Shown: positions 1 to 10,773, counted from the first letter of the stretch. The stretch is DNA of 64,000 nt from Paraburkholderia fungorum (GCF_003610895.1 NZ_MCAS01000001.1:434001-498000); one strand, 5' to 3'. Numbers and translations are program-made. Notes: generated by a model from the sequence alone, not told the origin.

Positions 1-750
1 CGGATCGATGCCAGGCGCGGGCGCCTCTTCCAGCACCTTCTGATGACGCCGTTGCAGCGAACAGTCACGCGAACCGAGCCACAACGCGTTGCCATGCGTA
101 TCGCACAAGACCTGAATTTCAACGTGACGCGGATGCTCGAGAAACTTCTCGACATAAAGCTCGGGTTTGCCAAACGCGCGGCGCGCTTCCTCGCGCGTCA
201 CCGACACGGCCTCGAGCAACTGTTCGGGGCCCGGCACGACGCGCATGCCTCGGCCGCCACCGCCACCCGCCGCCTTGACGATCACCGGATAGCCGATTTC
301 ATCGGCCGCTCGCAGGATCTGCGCCGGGTCGTCCGGCAGACCGCCGTCCGGCCCCGGAACACAGGGCACACCCGCTGCACGCATGGCCCGTTTGGCGGCG
401 ACTTTGTCGCCCATGATCCGAATGGACTCGGGTTCAGGGCCGATGAACACCATGCCCGCCGCCTCGACCTGTGCGGCAAACTCGGCGTTTTCCGAAAGAA
501 AGCCGTAACCGGGATGAATCGCCTGTGCGCCGCTCACGTGCGCCGCAAAGAGAATCGCGCTCCGGTTCAGATAACTCTGGCCAGGTGCGGCAGGACCGAT
601 GCACAGCGCCTCGTCGGCGAGCCGCACATAGCGTGCCTCGGCGTCGGCCTCGGAATGCACCGCAACGGTTTTAAGGCCCAGTTCACGACAGGCGCGCTGG
701 ATTCGAAGCGCGATCTCGCCACGATTGGCAATCAGTACCTTGTTGAACAT
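1..750 (-). CDS. accC: Biotin carboxylase subunit of acetyl-CoA carboxylase (partial, C-terminus beyond left edge)
   Basis: Reverse-strand reading from the ATG at 750 gives a protein opening [20 protein letters not shown], the standard start of biotin carboxylase. The glycine-rich ATP-grasp loop [12 protein letters not shown] and the stretch [14 protein letters not shown] follow. About 250 of the usual ~450 residues are inside the window, and the frame is open to position 1. The enzyme uses ATP and bicarbonate to carboxylate the biotin of the carrier protein. The carrier gene ends 6 bp upstream, so the two form one operon. Sequence details (FNKVLIA start, carrier with a short linker) look less like the housekeeping copy of Burkholderia and more like the accessory copy often found with 5-oxoprolinase genes; that part is inference. 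Confidence 0.93.
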   Translation of the reverse strand, partial: MFNKVLIANRGEIALRIQRACRELGLKTVAVHSEADAEARYVRLADEALCIGPAAPGQSYLNRSAILFAAHVSGAQAIHPGYGFLSENAEFAAQVEAAGMVFIGPEPESIRIMGDKVAAKRAMRAAGVPCVPGPDGGLPDDPAQILRAADEIGYPVIVKAAGGGGGRGMRVVPGPEQLLEAVSVTREEARRAFGKPELYVEKFLEHPRHVEIQVLCDTHGNALWLGSRDCSLQRRHQKVLEEAPAPGIDP

Positions 751-756
751 GGTCGA

Positions 757-1257
757 TCAGCCGATCCGGAACAGTGGTTGCCCGGACTCCACTTCGCTGC
801 CAGGCGTCACCAGAATTTCCAGAATGGCGCCGCTGAGCTCGGACTCGATCGCGTTGAACATCTTCATGGCTTCGATCGTGCAGAGCACCTGCCCTGCTTC
901 GATCGTGTCGCCGAGGTTCACGAAAGGCGCCTCGCCGGGCGCCGGTGTCAGATGAACCACGCCGAACATGGGGGCGCACACGAGTTGCGCTTCAGTTTTT
1001 TTGCTTGCCTGGGTTGCGGGCGCCACGCGGGCCGGGTCGACTGACGACGCCGGTTCGGCGCTCAGCGCCTCGCCACCCTGAACGCCTGAGGCGGACGCCG
1101 TGGTTGCCGGCTCATCGCCCGATGGCGCATCTGCCCGCTTGCCTCGCTGTTTCGCCTTCACGAGCTTGACACGTTCCTCGCCCTCGATGACTTCGAGCTT
1201 GGCTAGCGGCGATTCCGCCAGCAGGTCGATCAGCGCCTTAATCTTCTGGAGATCCAT
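757..1257 (-). CDS. accB: Biotin carboxyl carrier protein
   Basis: A protein of 166 residues starting MDLQKIKALIDLLAESPL, the usual N-terminal helix of AccB. A low-complexity Ala/Pro-rich linker follows (about residues 45-85), then a biotinyl domain with the motif EAMKM, whose lysine is residue 132 and is the expected biotinylation site. The open frame continues upstream to 1326, but the ATG at 1257 matches family N-termini. It carries the carboxyl group between biotin carboxylase and the carboxyltransferase. It is followed after 6 bp by accC. A Nac-like LysR gene lies 222 bp upstream on the same strand. Confidence 0.93.
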   Translation of the reverse strand: MDLQKIKALIDLLAESPLAKLEVIEGEERVKLVKAKQRGKRADAPSGDEPATTASASGVQGGEALSAEPASSVDPARVAPATQASKKTEAQLVCAPMFGVVHLTPAPGEAPFVNLGDTIEAGQVLCTIEAMKMFNAIESELSGAILEILVTPGSEVESGQPLFRIG

Positions 1258-1479
1258 CTTTGAGTCCGTGGCCGGTTGGACGCACGCCGGTCGACTGGCG
1301 TGCGCGAAGCGCCGTTGGGGCAGCATGACAGCCGATTCGATCTCCGGTTGCCTCGCCCGCGTAACGGCTAGCCTCGTCGCTCCGGCTCACTGCGAACCGG
1401 GCGATTGACGATGGACTCAATGTATCCGGCGCATAAAAATTGCGCCAAGACGGTTTGGCTTTGTAGCGATAAGGTGCGC

Positions 1480-2406
1480 TTATGTATCGGCGCCGGACTC
1501 GAAGCGCACGTCGAGCGCGAGGTCGCCGGCCAGTTCCAGCAGGATGTCCTTGACGGCCGCAGCCGGCTCGGAAAGCGGCAGGTGGTCGGACAGACAGACC
1601 GACAGAGGAATCTTGATGACGGGCGAAACGATCCGGCATTGCACGACGTCACCCGCCGCCGCCACGACCCGCGCGGTGGAATCGGGCAGGATAGTCGCGC
1701 CGATACCCGCGCTCACCGCCGCCGACAGCGTCGACGCGGATTCGATTTCAGCCACCACCTTGGGGATCATCTGCACGCGCGCGAAGCCCTCGTCGACGTA
1801 CTTGCGCAGATAGTTGTACGGACGCGGCAGCAGCAAGGGCACGTCGCGCAATTCGGTCACGCCGATCTGCTCCTGCGTGATCCCCATGCTGCGCGGCGCG
1901 ACGAGGAACAGTTCCTCATTCATCAGAAGCTGGAACGACAGACCATGCACGGGCTTGTCGCCGTACAGCACGGCCATGTCCATGCGCCCGTTCATGATCA
2001 GCTCGCTCAGCGTGGTGCCGAAATTCTCGTTGATGTAGAGAAGGATATCCGGATGACGGGCACGCACGGTACGTAACAGCGGCAACGACAACGCCGAGGC
2101 ACCGGTGCCGGGCGCGAGTCCGACCGACACCTGGCCTGACAGCGTCTGACCGGCGCTCTTGACGTCGGCCTGGGCCTGTTCGTACTGGCGCAGGATCAAC
2201 TGGGCGTGGCGATACAGCGTTGCGCCCGCCTCAGTGGCCGTAACACCCCGCTTGGTCCGCACGAGCAGTTGTTGCTGAAACTCGTCTTCGAGCGTGATCA
2301 ACTGCTGGCTCAGCGCCGGCTGGGCGATATGAAGCACCTCGGCGGCTTGCGTCAGGCTGCCGATATCGACGATCTTCACGAAGTACTTCAAACGCCGCAG
2401 GTTCAC
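1480..2406 (-). CDS. nac: LysR-family regulator of the Nac (nitrogen assimilation control) type
   Basis: A 308-residue LysR protein. Its N-terminus MNLRRLKYFVKIVDIGSLTQ and the following AEVLHIAQPALSQQ match enterobacterial Nac almost residue for residue, and the helix-turn-helix lies within residues 1-60. The effector-binding domain follows, with Nac-like phrases (RTKRGVTATEAG, LSGQVSVGLAPGTG). Nac couples sigma-54/NtrC-dependent genes to sigma-70 promoters under nitrogen limitation; in many proteobacteria close relatives regulate other targets. It is divergent from the aminotransferase gene (275 bp gap) and upstream of accB on the same strand, so either could be a target. The subfamily call is firm; the physiological role here is inference. 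Confidence 0.85.
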   Translation of the reverse strand: MNLRRLKYFVKIVDIGSLTQAAEVLHIAQPALSQQLITLEDEFQQQLLVRTKRGVTATEAGATLYRHAQLILRQYEQAQADVKSAGQTLSGQVSVGLAPGTGASALSLPLLRTVRARHPDILLYINENFGTTLSELIMNGRMDMAVLYGDKPVHGLSFQLLMNEELFLVAPRSMGITQEQIGVTELRDVPLLLPRPYNYLRKYVDEGFARVQMIPKVVAEIESASTLSAAVSAGIGATILPDSTARVVAAAGDVVQCRIVSPVIKIPLSVCLSDHLPLSEPAAAVKDILLELAGDLALDVRFESGADT

Positions 2407-2681
2407 GGTAGTCGCGTCTCAACATTAGGGGATGGCAACAATGATAGGGCAAGCGCCGTCCGCCGCACAGTGCCTAAAAAATCTTCCGGCGCGCCCTAGC
2501 CGCGCGGGAAAGCCTGCGTATCAGCGTATTCCCGCATGGACTCCGGTCAGCAAAAGCCAGACGCGCACGCGATGCGCCGCGTCATAAGTGGATGTTATTG
2601 CGCCAGCGGAAAGACGTCTTGGCTGGAACTTTTTCGCACGCTTAATGTGAAGCCTCATCAAAAGCCGTTGAGGAGTCCAGT

Positions 2682-3890
2682 GTGAGTGCATCGCGAATTG
2701 CCGCCCGCGTCCAGCGAATCAAACCTTCGCCGAGCAGCGCCGCGGCTGACCGGGCCGCGGAATTGCGGCGTCAGGGCAAAACCATCGTCAACCTCGTGGT
2801 CGGCGAACCCGATTTCGACACGCCGGCGCACATTCGCCAAGCCGCCTTCGAAGCGATGGAGCGTGGCGAAACACGCTACACGCAAACGGCGGGCACCCCG
2901 GCGCTGCGCGCCGCCATCGCGGCAAAGCTGCAACGCGAGAACGGTCTCTCATACGATCCGAAGCACATCATCGTGACGTGCGGCGCCAAGCACGCCATCT
3001 TCAACGCGCTCGCCGTCACCGTGGAAGCGGGCGATCAAGTCCTGATTCCCGCCCCGTACTGGGTGTCCTACCCGGACATGGCGCTCGCCTGCGACGGCGA
3101 CCCGGTGGTCGTGCCCTGCACCGAGGAGGACGGCTTCAAACTGACGCCGGCCAACCTCGAAGCGGCGATCACGCCACGCACGCGCTGGCTGATCATCAAT
3201 TCGCCGACCAATCCGACCGGCGCGACCTATAGCGCCGAAGAACTGCGCGGCCTGGCGGACGTGTTGCTGCGTTACCCGCAGGTGCTGGTGATGATGGACG
3301 ACATCTACGAGCACATCCGCTTCGAAGGTGAAGCGTCGCAACACCTGCTGTCGATCGAACCCGAGCTCGGTTCGCGCACCCTGGTCGTCAACGGTGTGTC
3401 CAAGACGTATGCGATGACCGGCTGGCGCATTGGCTACGCGGCCGGCCCAGCCGACCTGATCGCCGCCATGGACACGCTCCAGTCCCAATCCACCAGCAAC
3501 GCCAGTTCGATCAGTCAGGCCGCCGCGCTCGCGGCGCTGAATGGCGATCAGACGTTCGTGCAGCAATCGGTGCAGACCTACAAGGCGCGCCGCGACCGCG
3601 CGCTCGAAGCGCTCAACGCGATTCCCGGCATCAGTTGCAAAACGCCGGGCGGCGCCTTCTATCTGTATGTCAATTGCGGCGGCGTGATCGGCCGCACCAC
3701 GCCGCAAGGCAAGCGCCTCGAGGGCGACGCGGATGTCGTTCTGTATCTGCTCGAGCACGCCGGCGTCGCTCTGGTTGCCGGTTCGGCCTACGGCGTTTCA
3801 CCTTTCTTCCGGATGTCGATCGCCACGCGTGTCGAGACTATCGATGAAGGTTGCCGGAAGATTGCAGCCGCAGTTGCGGCACTGACCTGA
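2682..3890 (+). CDS. Class I pyridoxal-phosphate aminotransferase (aspartate aminotransferase, subgroup Ib type)
   Basis: A 402-residue fold-type I aminotransferase. The substrate-binding motif NSPTNPTG is at residues 173-180, the pyridine-nitrogen aspartate is in MMDDIYEH (about 205-211), and the PLP lysine is K241 in NGVSKTYAMTGWRIGY. The overall pattern (GEPDFDTPAHI, RYTQTAGTPALR) is that of the thermophilic/rhizobial AspAT group rather than E. coli AspC. Translation probably starts at GTG 2682, with GAGGAG just upstream. It should interconvert an amino acid, probably aspartate or a related substrate, with its 2-oxoacid. It is divergent from the Nac-like regulator, which fits control by nitrogen status. 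The exact substrate cannot be read from sequence. Confidence 0.9.
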   Translation: MSASRIAARVQRIKPSPSSAAADRAAELRRQGKTIVNLVVGEPDFDTPAHIRQAAFEAMERGETRYTQTAGTPALRAAIAAKLQRENGLSYDPKHIIVTCGAKHAIFNALAVTVEAGDQVLIPAPYWVSYPDMALACDGDPVVVPCTEEDGFKLTPANLEAAITPRTRWLIINSPTNPTGATYSAEELRGLADVLLRYPQVLVMMDDIYEHIRFEGEASQHLLSIEPELGSRTLVVNGVSKTYAMTGWRIGYAAGPADLIAAMDTLQSQSTSNASSISQAAALAALNGDQTFVQQSVQTYKARRDRALEALNAIPGISCKTPGGAFYLYVNCGGVIGRTTPQGKRLEGDADVVLYLLEHAGVALVAGSAYGVSPFFRMSIATRVETIDEGCRKIAAAVAALT

Positions 3891-4021
3891 GAGCATGGCG
3901 ACGACGCAAATACATCGCTCAGCGTAGCGTCGTCGCTTTGCAAAAATAAATGCCGCGCCAAGAGGACGCGGCAGTCGGCTTGGAGTTTCAACTTTTCGTC
4001 AATCTGCAAGGGGATCTATTC

Positions 4022-5134
4022 GTGAAAAAGCATACTTTAGGCATACTAACTGGTTTTGGATTGGCAATCTCCGGAATCGCACACGCGCAGTCGAGTGTCA
4101 CCTTATACGGCATCATCGACGAGGCGGTGCGCTACGACACCCACCAGAACAAGTCCGGCGGGAAGCTTTTCACGATGGGCAGCGGCGGCCAGATCCAGGG
4201 TAGCCGCTGGGGCCTGCAGGGAACCGAGGATCTTGGCGGCGGCCTGGCGGCCATTTTCCAGCTCGAAGGCGGCTTCACACCGAATACCGGTGTGACACAG
4301 CAATCCACGCCGTCCGGCACGGCGCGCCTGTTCGGCCGCACCGCGCTGGTCGGGCTGAGCAGTACCGCCTACGGCACGTTGACGATGGGCCGCCAATACA
4401 CGCTGGTGCATGAAATGGGGTGGACGCACGATATCTATGCGTTCGCCAATTACACCGGCACGGTCGGCTTTCAGGGCGCCGGACTCACCGGTGGCGGGCG
4501 TCTGGACAACACCGTGCGCTATACCTCGCCGACGCTCGCCGGCTTCACGCTCAAGGGTGCCTACACGTTCGGCGGGGTAGCGGGCAGTATTCATCAGAAC
4601 TCGTCGCCGGCTGTCAGCCTCTCCTATGACAAAGGCCCCTTGAGCGTCGGCGCGGCCTACCAGGTCGTCAACGACATTGGTGGCCTGACGCCTGCAACCA
4701 GCACCTATGGCAGCACCTACTTCGGCGTGACGATTCCGGACAGCTCGCAAAAGATCTTCACCGCGGGCGCAACCTATAAGTTCGGCGCGGCGAAGGTGTT
4801 CGCTTCGTACATCTACAGTCACGTCTATCCGGCCGATTATCGCAACGACTCGTTCTCCACCGCGCTCCAGTACTACATCACGCCCGCACTCGTGCTGGAT
4901 CTGCCGTTCTACATCGACTTCGTCCATCACGCGGGCCAGAGCGGCACGCGTATCACCGGCGGTCCGACGTTCGATTATTTCCTCAGCAAGCGCACCGACG
5001 TCTATGTCGGCGTGGACTACAACCACCTCACCGGCGCATGGACGACCCTCGCCGCCGCTTCCGGCTCCAATCAACCGTTCTACGGCTACAACTCGCTGTT
5101 CGAAGCCACGATCGGTTTGCGTCACAAGTTCTAG
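4022..5134 (+). CDS. Gram-negative trimeric porin
   Basis: A 370-residue outer-membrane porin of the Burkholderia/Neisseria type. The start chosen is GTG 4022, preceded by AAGGGG. It gives a signal peptide (KKHTLGILTGFGLAISG, cleavage after AHA), then the mature start QSSVTLYGIIDEAVRY typical of the family. Alternating beta-strand patterns run to the end and the last residue is phenylalanine (GLRHKF), the signal for outer-membrane insertion by the Bam complex. The open frame extends 24 codons upstream to 3950, but that extension would bury the signal peptide. It forms a passive channel for small hydrophilic solutes. It is followed by the transhydrogenase operon after 195 bp, with no clear functional tie. 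Confidence 0.93.
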   Translation: MKKHTLGILTGFGLAISGIAHAQSSVTLYGIIDEAVRYDTHQNKSGGKLFTMGSGGQIQGSRWGLQGTEDLGGGLAAIFQLEGGFTPNTGVTQQSTPSGTARLFGRTALVGLSSTAYGTLTMGRQYTLVHEMGWTHDIYAFANYTGTVGFQGAGLTGGGRLDNTVRYTSPTLAGFTLKGAYTFGGVAGSIHQNSSPAVSLSYDKGPLSVGAAYQVVNDIGGLTPATSTYGSTYFGVTIPDSSQKIFTAGATYKFGAAKVFASYIYSHVYPADYRNDSFSTALQYYITPALVLDLPFYIDFVHHAGQSGTRITGGPTFDYFLSKRTDVYVGVDYNHLTGAWTTLAAASGSNQPFYGYNSLFEATIGLRHKF

Positions 5135-5329
5135 GACTTGATGCGCTTTTTGCCCTGCTTTTTGCCTCGCTAACCGTCTGTCCGGTGTCCCCCGGCGCCG
5201 GCAGACCGCTCCAAAGGCCAGGCTACATCGGGACGTGAGGTCCTGTCCCGATCGTCAACGCGTGGCGCCTCAATCAGAAGGCGGCCCTCGATCCGCCCAT
5301 TTCGTCCATCCATCCCAGGAGGAACACTC

Positions 5330-6472
<1,143 letters not shown>

Positions 6473-6482
6473 AGAGACCGCC

Positions 6483-6815
6483 ATGGAACTCATCACTCAT
6501 ACCACCACCAATCTCATCATCTTCGTTCTGGCGATCTATGTCGGTTACCACGTGGTCTGGAACGTAACGCCTGCCCTGCATACGCCGCTGATGGCCGTCA
6601 CCAACGCGATATCCGCGATTGTCATTGTCGGCGCCATGCTGGCGGCGGGACTGACCGTGGGCGGCGCGGGCAAGGCATTCGGCGCGCTCGCCGTGGCGCT
6701 CGCGGCGGTCAACGTATTCGGCGGCTTTCTCGTGACGCGCCGCATGCTTGAAATGTTCAGGAAAAAAGAGCCTAAAAAGGCCGCCGCAAACGAAGCCCAT
6801 GGAGTCTCGCGATGA
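6483..6815 (+). CDS. pntAB: NAD(P) transhydrogenase subunit alpha part 2 (membrane domain)
   Basis: A 110-residue membrane protein with an N-terminal [20 protein letters not shown] segment and two or three further hydrophobic helices. The conserved phrase [20 protein letters not shown] is diagnostic of the small membrane part of the alpha chain. A short charged tail (FRKKEPKKA) lies in the cytoplasm. It contributes helices to the proton channel (domain II). Its stop overlaps the start of pntB by 4 bp, so the two are translationally coupled. Confidence 0.95.
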   Translation: MELITHTTTNLIIFVLAIYVGYHVVWNVTPALHTPLMAVTNAISAIVIVGAMLAAGLTVGGAGKAFGALAVALAAVNVFGGFLVTRRMLEMFRKKEPKKAAANEAHGVSR

Positions 6816-8251
6816 GCATGAATGTCGTCACCTTGTTGTACCTCGTCGCCTCCGTGTGCTTCATTCAGGCGCTCAAAGGGCTGTCGAATCCCAAGAGCGC
6901 CCGGCTCGGCAATGCCTTCGGCATGGTCGGCATGGCGCTCGCCATTCTGACGACCGTCGCGCTGATTGCAAAACAGGCGCCCTCGCTCGGCTCCGATCTG
7001 ATGCTCGGGCTGACCGTGCTCGTCGTCGCGCTCATCATCGGCGGTGCGGTCGGCACCGTGGTTGCCGCGCGCGTCGAGATGACCAGAATGCCCGAGTTGA
7101 TTGCAGCCATGCACTCGTTGATCGGGCTGGCCGCCGTTTGCATCGCCTATGCGGTGGTCGCCGAGCCGTCCGCTTTCGGACTGGCCGCGAGCGGCGGCGA
7201 ACTGCCCTATGGCAATCGCGTCGAACTGTTCATTGGCACCTTTATCGGCGCGATTACCTTTTCCGGATCGGTGATCGCGTTCGGCAAGCTGTCGGGCAAA
7301 TACAGGTTCCGCCTGTTTCAGGGCGCACCGGTCGTCTATCGCGGACAGCATGCACTCAATCTCGCACTCGCCATCGCGATGGCCGGCTTCGGAATCGCGT
7401 TCTTTCTGACCCAGTCATGGCTGCCGTTCATCGTCATGACGGCGATCGCGTTCGCACTCGGCGTGCTGATCATCATTCCGATCGGCGGCGCCGACATGCC
7501 GGTGGTCGTCTCGATGCTCAACTCGTACTCGGGCTGGGCCGCCGCGGGCATCGGCTTCTCGCTGAACAACCCCATGCTGATCATTGCCGGATCGCTGGTC
7601 GGCTCGTCGGGCGCCATTCTTTCATACATCATGTGCCGGGCGATGAACCGCTCGTTCTTCAGCGTGCTGCTCGGTGGCTTCGGGGCGGAAGCCGCGGCTG
7701 AGGGCGGCGCAAAGCGGGAACAGCGGCCGGTCAAATCGGGTTCCGCCGACGACGCCGCGTTCCTGCTCGGCAATGCGGAATCGGTCGTGATCGTGCCGGG
7801 CTATGGTCTCGCGGTCGCACGAGCACAGCATGCGCTGAAGGAGTTGACCGACAAGCTGACCAGCAAAGGCATCGACGTCCGCTATGCGATTCACCCGGTG
7901 GCCGGCCGGATGCCGGGTCATATGAACGTGCTGCTCGCCGAAGCGGAAGTGCCGTACGATCAGGTGTTCGAAATGGAGGATATCAACGCGGAGTTCGGCC
8001 AGACCGACGTCGTGCTCGTGCTCGGCGCCAACGACGTGGTCAATCCCGCCGCGAAAACAGACCCGGGTTCGCCGATCGCCGGCATGCCGATTCTGGAGGC
8101 CTATAAGGCGCGCACCGTGATCGTCAACAAGCGGTCGATGGCATCGGGCTACGCGGGTCTCGACAATGATCTGTTCTATATGGACAAAACGATGATGGTG
8201 TTTTCGGACGCCAGGAAGGTCATCGAGAACATGACCCGCGCGCTCGAATAA
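6812..8251 (+). CDS. pntB: NAD(P) transhydrogenase subunit beta
   Basis: A 479-residue protein, the usual length. Roughly residues 1-290 form about nine membrane helices, including a [18 protein letters not shown] segment with the conserved family signature. The C-terminal domain III binds NADP(H), with [36 protein letters not shown] and the terminal [17 protein letters not shown] loop. It forms the proton channel together with PntAB and supplies the NADP site. It starts inside the end of pntAB (ATGA overlap). The operon ends about 110 bp before the next gene. Confidence 0.96.
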   Translation: MSMNVVTLLYLVASVCFIQALKGLSNPKSARLGNAFGMVGMALAILTTVALIAKQAPSLGSDLMLGLTVLVVALIIGGAVGTVVAARVEMTRMPELIAAMHSLIGLAAVCIAYAVVAEPSAFGLAASGGELPYGNRVELFIGTFIGAITFSGSVIAFGKLSGKYRFRLFQGAPVVYRGQHALNLALAIAMAGFGIAFFLTQSWLPFIVMTAIAFALGVLIIIPIGGADMPVVVSMLNSYSGWAAAGIGFSLNNPMLIIAGSLVGSSGAILSYIMCRAMNRSFFSVLLGGFGAEAAAEGGAKREQRPVKSGSADDAAFLLGNAESVVIVPGYGLAVARAQHALKELTDKLTSKGIDVRYAIHPVAGRMPGHMNVLLAEAEVPYDQVFEMEDINAEFGQTDVVLVLGANDVVNPAAKTDPGSPIAGMPILEAYKARTVIVNKRSMASGYAGLDNDLFYMDKTMMVFSDARKVIENMTRALE

Positions 8252-8363
8252 GCATCCATAAGCGACGATTATCGGCCCAGACAACATCGCTCTTTGTCGA
8301 ACGGGGTATCAGGCGCTACCGTATAGCGTGCTGACCCCGCATTCACCGTTATAGGTCTCTACC

Positions 8364-9398
8364 ATGCATGCACTCGTGATTCACGCACCACTCGATCTGC
8401 GCATCGAGGACGTTCCCACGCCCGAACCGGAGGCCAACCAGTTGCTCGTACGGGTTCGGGCCGGCGGTATCTGCGGGTCCGATCTTCACTACTTCAATCA
8501 TGGCGGTTTCGGCACGATTCGTATCAAGGAGCCCATGGTGCTCGGCCATGAAGTCTCGGGTGCCGTCTCGCGTGCGGGATCCGGCGTGACGGACATGCCG
8601 GCCGGCACGCGGATCTCCATCAGCCCGAGCCGGCCCTGTGGCCTGTGCCAGTACTGTCAGCAAGGGCTGCAGAACCACTGCCTGGATATGCGCTACTACG
8701 GCAGCGCGATGCGCACGCCGCACGTACAGGGCGCTTTCCGCCAGGAGATCGTGATCGACCGTTCGCAGGCGCACGTCGTGGCGGACTCGTTGAGCGATGC
8801 GGAAGCCGCGATGGCCGAACCGCTCTCGGTCGCACTTCACGCCGTTCGGCGCGCGGGTCCGTTGCTCGGTAAACGGGTACTCGTCACAGGATGCGGCCCG
8901 ATCGGCGCGTTGATCGTAGCGGCCGCGCGCAGAGCGGGCGCGGCGACGATCGTGGCAACCGACGTCAATACACTGCCGCTCGACAGCGCGAAAAAGGTCG
9001 GCGCCGACCTCGCGTTCAATATCGCGGAGACGCCGGACGCGCTCACGCCGTTCGCCGCCGACAAAGGCAGCTTCGACGTTCTGTTCGAGGCAAGCGGCAA
9101 CGCAGCGGCCTTGCGCGGCGCATTCGACGTGCTCAAACCACGCGGCGTGATCGTCCAGGTCGGCCTCGGTGGCGACATCTCCTTGCCGATCAATGTGATT
9201 GTCGCCAAGGAATTCGATCTGCGTGGGGCGTTCCGCTTTCACGAAGAGTTCGCAGTCGCTGTCGAACTGCTGAACAAGGGATTGATCGACGTGAAGCCGT
9301 TGATCTCCGGCATCTTCCCGTATCAGGATTCGGTCAAGGCGTTCCAGACGGCGGGTGACCGTTCGAAAGCGATGAAGGTGCTGGTGAGCTTCGATTGA
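8364..9398 (+). CDS. Zinc-dependent alcohol/polyol dehydrogenase, L-idonate 5-dehydrogenase type
   Basis: A 344-residue medium-chain zinc dehydrogenase. The catalytic zinc region is GGICGSDLHYF with GHEVSGAV downstream; the structural zinc cysteines are in RPCGLCQYCQQGLQNHC; the NAD-binding loop is VTGCGPIGALIVAAARRAG. The sequence (LHYFNHGGFGTIRIKEPMVL) is that of L-idonate 5-dehydrogenases, which oxidise L-idonate to 5-ketogluconate. No other idonate or gluconate gene is next to it. A stem-loop follows the stop codon at 9417-9448. Family assignment is sure, the substrate only likely (idnD-like). Confidence 0.85.
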   Translation: MHALVIHAPLDLRIEDVPTPEPEANQLLVRVRAGGICGSDLHYFNHGGFGTIRIKEPMVLGHEVSGAVSRAGSGVTDMPAGTRISISPSRPCGLCQYCQQGLQNHCLDMRYYGSAMRTPHVQGAFRQEIVIDRSQAHVVADSLSDAEAAMAEPLSVALHAVRRAGPLLGKRVLVTGCGPIGALIVAAARRAGAATIVATDVNTLPLDSAKKVGADLAFNIAETPDALTPFAADKGSFDVLFEASGNAAALRGAFDVLKPRGVIVQVGLGGDISLPINVIVAKEFDLRGAFRFHEEFAVAVELLNKGLIDVKPLISGIFPYQDSVKAFQTAGDRSKAMKVLVSFD

Positions 9399-9416
9399 TC
9401 GCGGCGCGCGTCAGGC

Positions 9417-9448
9417 GGCGGCTAACGCGCCAAGCCGCGTTAGCCGCC
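9417..9448 (+). terminator. Stem-loop after the idonate-dehydrogenase gene
   Basis: A perfect 13-bp inverted repeat, GGCGGCTAACGCG and its complement, with a 6-nt loop, 18 bp past the stop codon at 9398. There is no clear T-run behind it, so it may protect the 3' end or act with Rho rather than be a classic intrinsic terminator. Confidence 0.6.
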
Positions 9449-9490
9449 GGGCGTTCATTCATGGCGCAACCACGACTGTCACAGGCCGTA

Positions 9491-9525
9491 AAAAAACCGA
9501 CGTCTGCCATGCAGACGTCGGTTTT
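9491..9525 (-). terminator. Intrinsic terminator of the RraA-family gene (possibly bidirectional)
   Basis: A perfect 15-bp stem (AAAACCGACGTCTGC and complement) around a 3-nt loop. Read on the minus strand it ends in a run of six T, which fits termination of the gene ending at 9548. On the plus strand the T-run is shorter but could also stop the idonate-dehydrogenase transcript. Confidence 0.85.
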
Positions 9526-9547
9526 CGCCCTTCTGCTCCTACGCTGC

Positions 9548-10216
9548 TCAGTTATTGCAGCGTGCTTCGAGCGCGTCGATAAACGCGCGGTTCCAGCGGC
9601 CTTCCTTCATCGCTCGCATGGTTTCGGCTTCCGCTTCCAGAACGGCCAGCGCTTTTTCGATGACATGATCGGCGTCATCCTGCGGGATAGCCAGCAAGCC
9701 GTCCTGATCGCCGACCACGATGTCCCCCGGATTCACCACCATTCCGCCGACCGACACCGGCACATTGATCTCTCCCGGGCCGTCTTTGTATGGTCCCCGG
9801 TGCGTAACCCCACGCGCGTAAACGGGAAAATCCCGCTCGCGAATTTCCGCGACATCGCGGATCGCGCCATCGACGACCAGGCCGACAACGCCGATATGGG
9901 CTGCGTAGAACGACAGAATCCCTCCGACGACGGCATTGTTGAGATCGCCGCCCGCGTCCACGACCAGCACGTCACCCGGACGGCAAAACTCCAGAGCGCG
10001 CAGATACGTCAGGTTATCCCCGCCCCGTGAGCGCACGGTCACCGCGGTGCCCGCCATCGTTTTCTTGCCGGGCCGTTGATAGGGATGCAGTCCCACACTG
10101 CCGATGTTGCGATGCATGTTGTCGCTGAGTGCAGAGACGGGAATATCACGCAATGCGGTAAGGATCTTGCCGGCAGCCTGAGGCGCCGAGGGATTTTTCC
10201 TGATGGCTTTGTACAT
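9548..10216 (-). CDS. RraA-family protein (demethylmenaquinone methyltransferase-like / aldolase superfamily)
   Basis: A 222-residue protein from ATG 10216 (MYKAIRKNPSAP); the frame stays open further upstream but that part does not look like family sequence. Family marks are ALSDNMHRNIG, the phosphate/substrate loop DAGGDLNNAVVGGILS, and VDGAIRDVAEIRERDFPVYARG with the metal-binding Asp. Members are either RNase E inhibitors (true RraA, shorter, about 160 residues) or 4-hydroxy-4-methyl-2-oxoglutarate/oxaloacetate lyases. The longer length and the C-terminal helix (VIEKALAVLEAEAETMRAMKEG) favour the lyase-like group. The neighbours do not reveal its pathway. Confidence 0.8.
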   Translation of the reverse strand: MYKAIRKNPSAPQAAGKILTALRDIPVSALSDNMHRNIGSVGLHPYQRPGKKTMAGTAVTVRSRGGDNLTYLRALEFCRPGDVLVVDAGGDLNNAVVGGILSFYAAHIGVVGLVVDGAIRDVAEIRERDFPVYARGVTHRGPYKDGPGEINVPVSVGGMVVNPGDIVVGDQDGLLAIPQDDADHVIEKALAVLEAEAETMRAMKEGRWNRAFIDALEARCNN

Positions 10217-10383
10217 GGTCGATCTTCGCTTCCGGGTAGAGGGGAGCGGCTCATGCAGGTCAGAAACGAGCACGCACGGCACCGCTGTCACACGGCTATA
10301 ACGGTATATCTCCCCCACTCATCGCGCCAAGACGGGTTCGCTCTTGCACGATAGGAAACGCTTATGAAACGCAATTGCCGCGA

Positions 10384-10773
10384 CTAGACGCCGGCCAGTG
10401 CGGGCAGATCGATCTCGTACGACGCGCGCTCGCGCCGGCCGCCGATGCGCGGTTGACGTACCACCTCGCTCAGATGCGCCGCGCTCTCGACGCGCCTCGG
10501 CAGGCTCGCCGGATAGCGGGCGTTTTTCTTCTCGAGAATCGCCCGGCTCAGAAATCCGGGGCTATACGCATTGAGCAGGTGGGCGTGGTGCGCTTCGATG
10601 TAGGCCGCGATCCGCGCCTCCTCGCCATCGATCGTGGCCAGCAATGCAAGCGTGCTCGCATCCCAACGGAAGCGCAGACCGAGTTCATCGAAAGCGCTGT
10701 TGTATGCGCACAGTTGCGCTTCGACTTCCGCAGCATGCGCGCGCTCATAAGCGTCGAACTGGGACGGGTTCAT
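10384..10773 (-). CDS. Hypothetical protein, 129 aa
   Basis: The start is ATG 10773, chosen because AAGGAG lies 7 nt before it; the open frame reaches 10824. The product MNPSQFDAYERAHAAEVEAQ... is alpha-helical, soluble and charged, with an HHAHLLNAYSPGFLSRAILE segment and a basic patch near the C-terminus (PRIGGRRERASYE). I do not recognise the family. It is separate from both neighbours (168 bp from the RraA-like gene, divergent from the oxalate operon). The clear ribosome-binding site and sensible codon use argue for a real gene. Confidence 0.65.
   Translation of the reverse strand: MNPSQFDAYERAHAAEVEAQLCAYNSAFDELGLRFRWDASTLALLATIDGEEARIAAYIEAHHAHLLNAYSPGFLSRAILEKKNARYPASLPRRVESAAHLSEVVRQPRIGGRRERASYEIDLPALAGV

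Noticed and set aside
43..1044. Long plus-strand open frame (333 codons) over accC/accB
   Set aside because: It is the antisense shadow of two clear genes, with Arg/His-rich low-quality sequence and no family likeness.
2949..3758. 269-codon minus-strand frame in the aminotransferase gene
   Set aside because: Antisense shadow; the plus-strand product has all catalytic motifs of the family.
4103..5125. 340-codon minus-strand frame across the porin gene
   Set aside because: Antisense to a porin with signal peptide and terminal Phe; the translated product has shadow-type composition (Val/Arg/Gly/Glu/Asp repeats).
8349..9242. 297-codon minus-strand frame in the idonate-dehydrogenase gene
   Set aside because: Antisense shadow of a gene with both zinc sites and the NAD loop.
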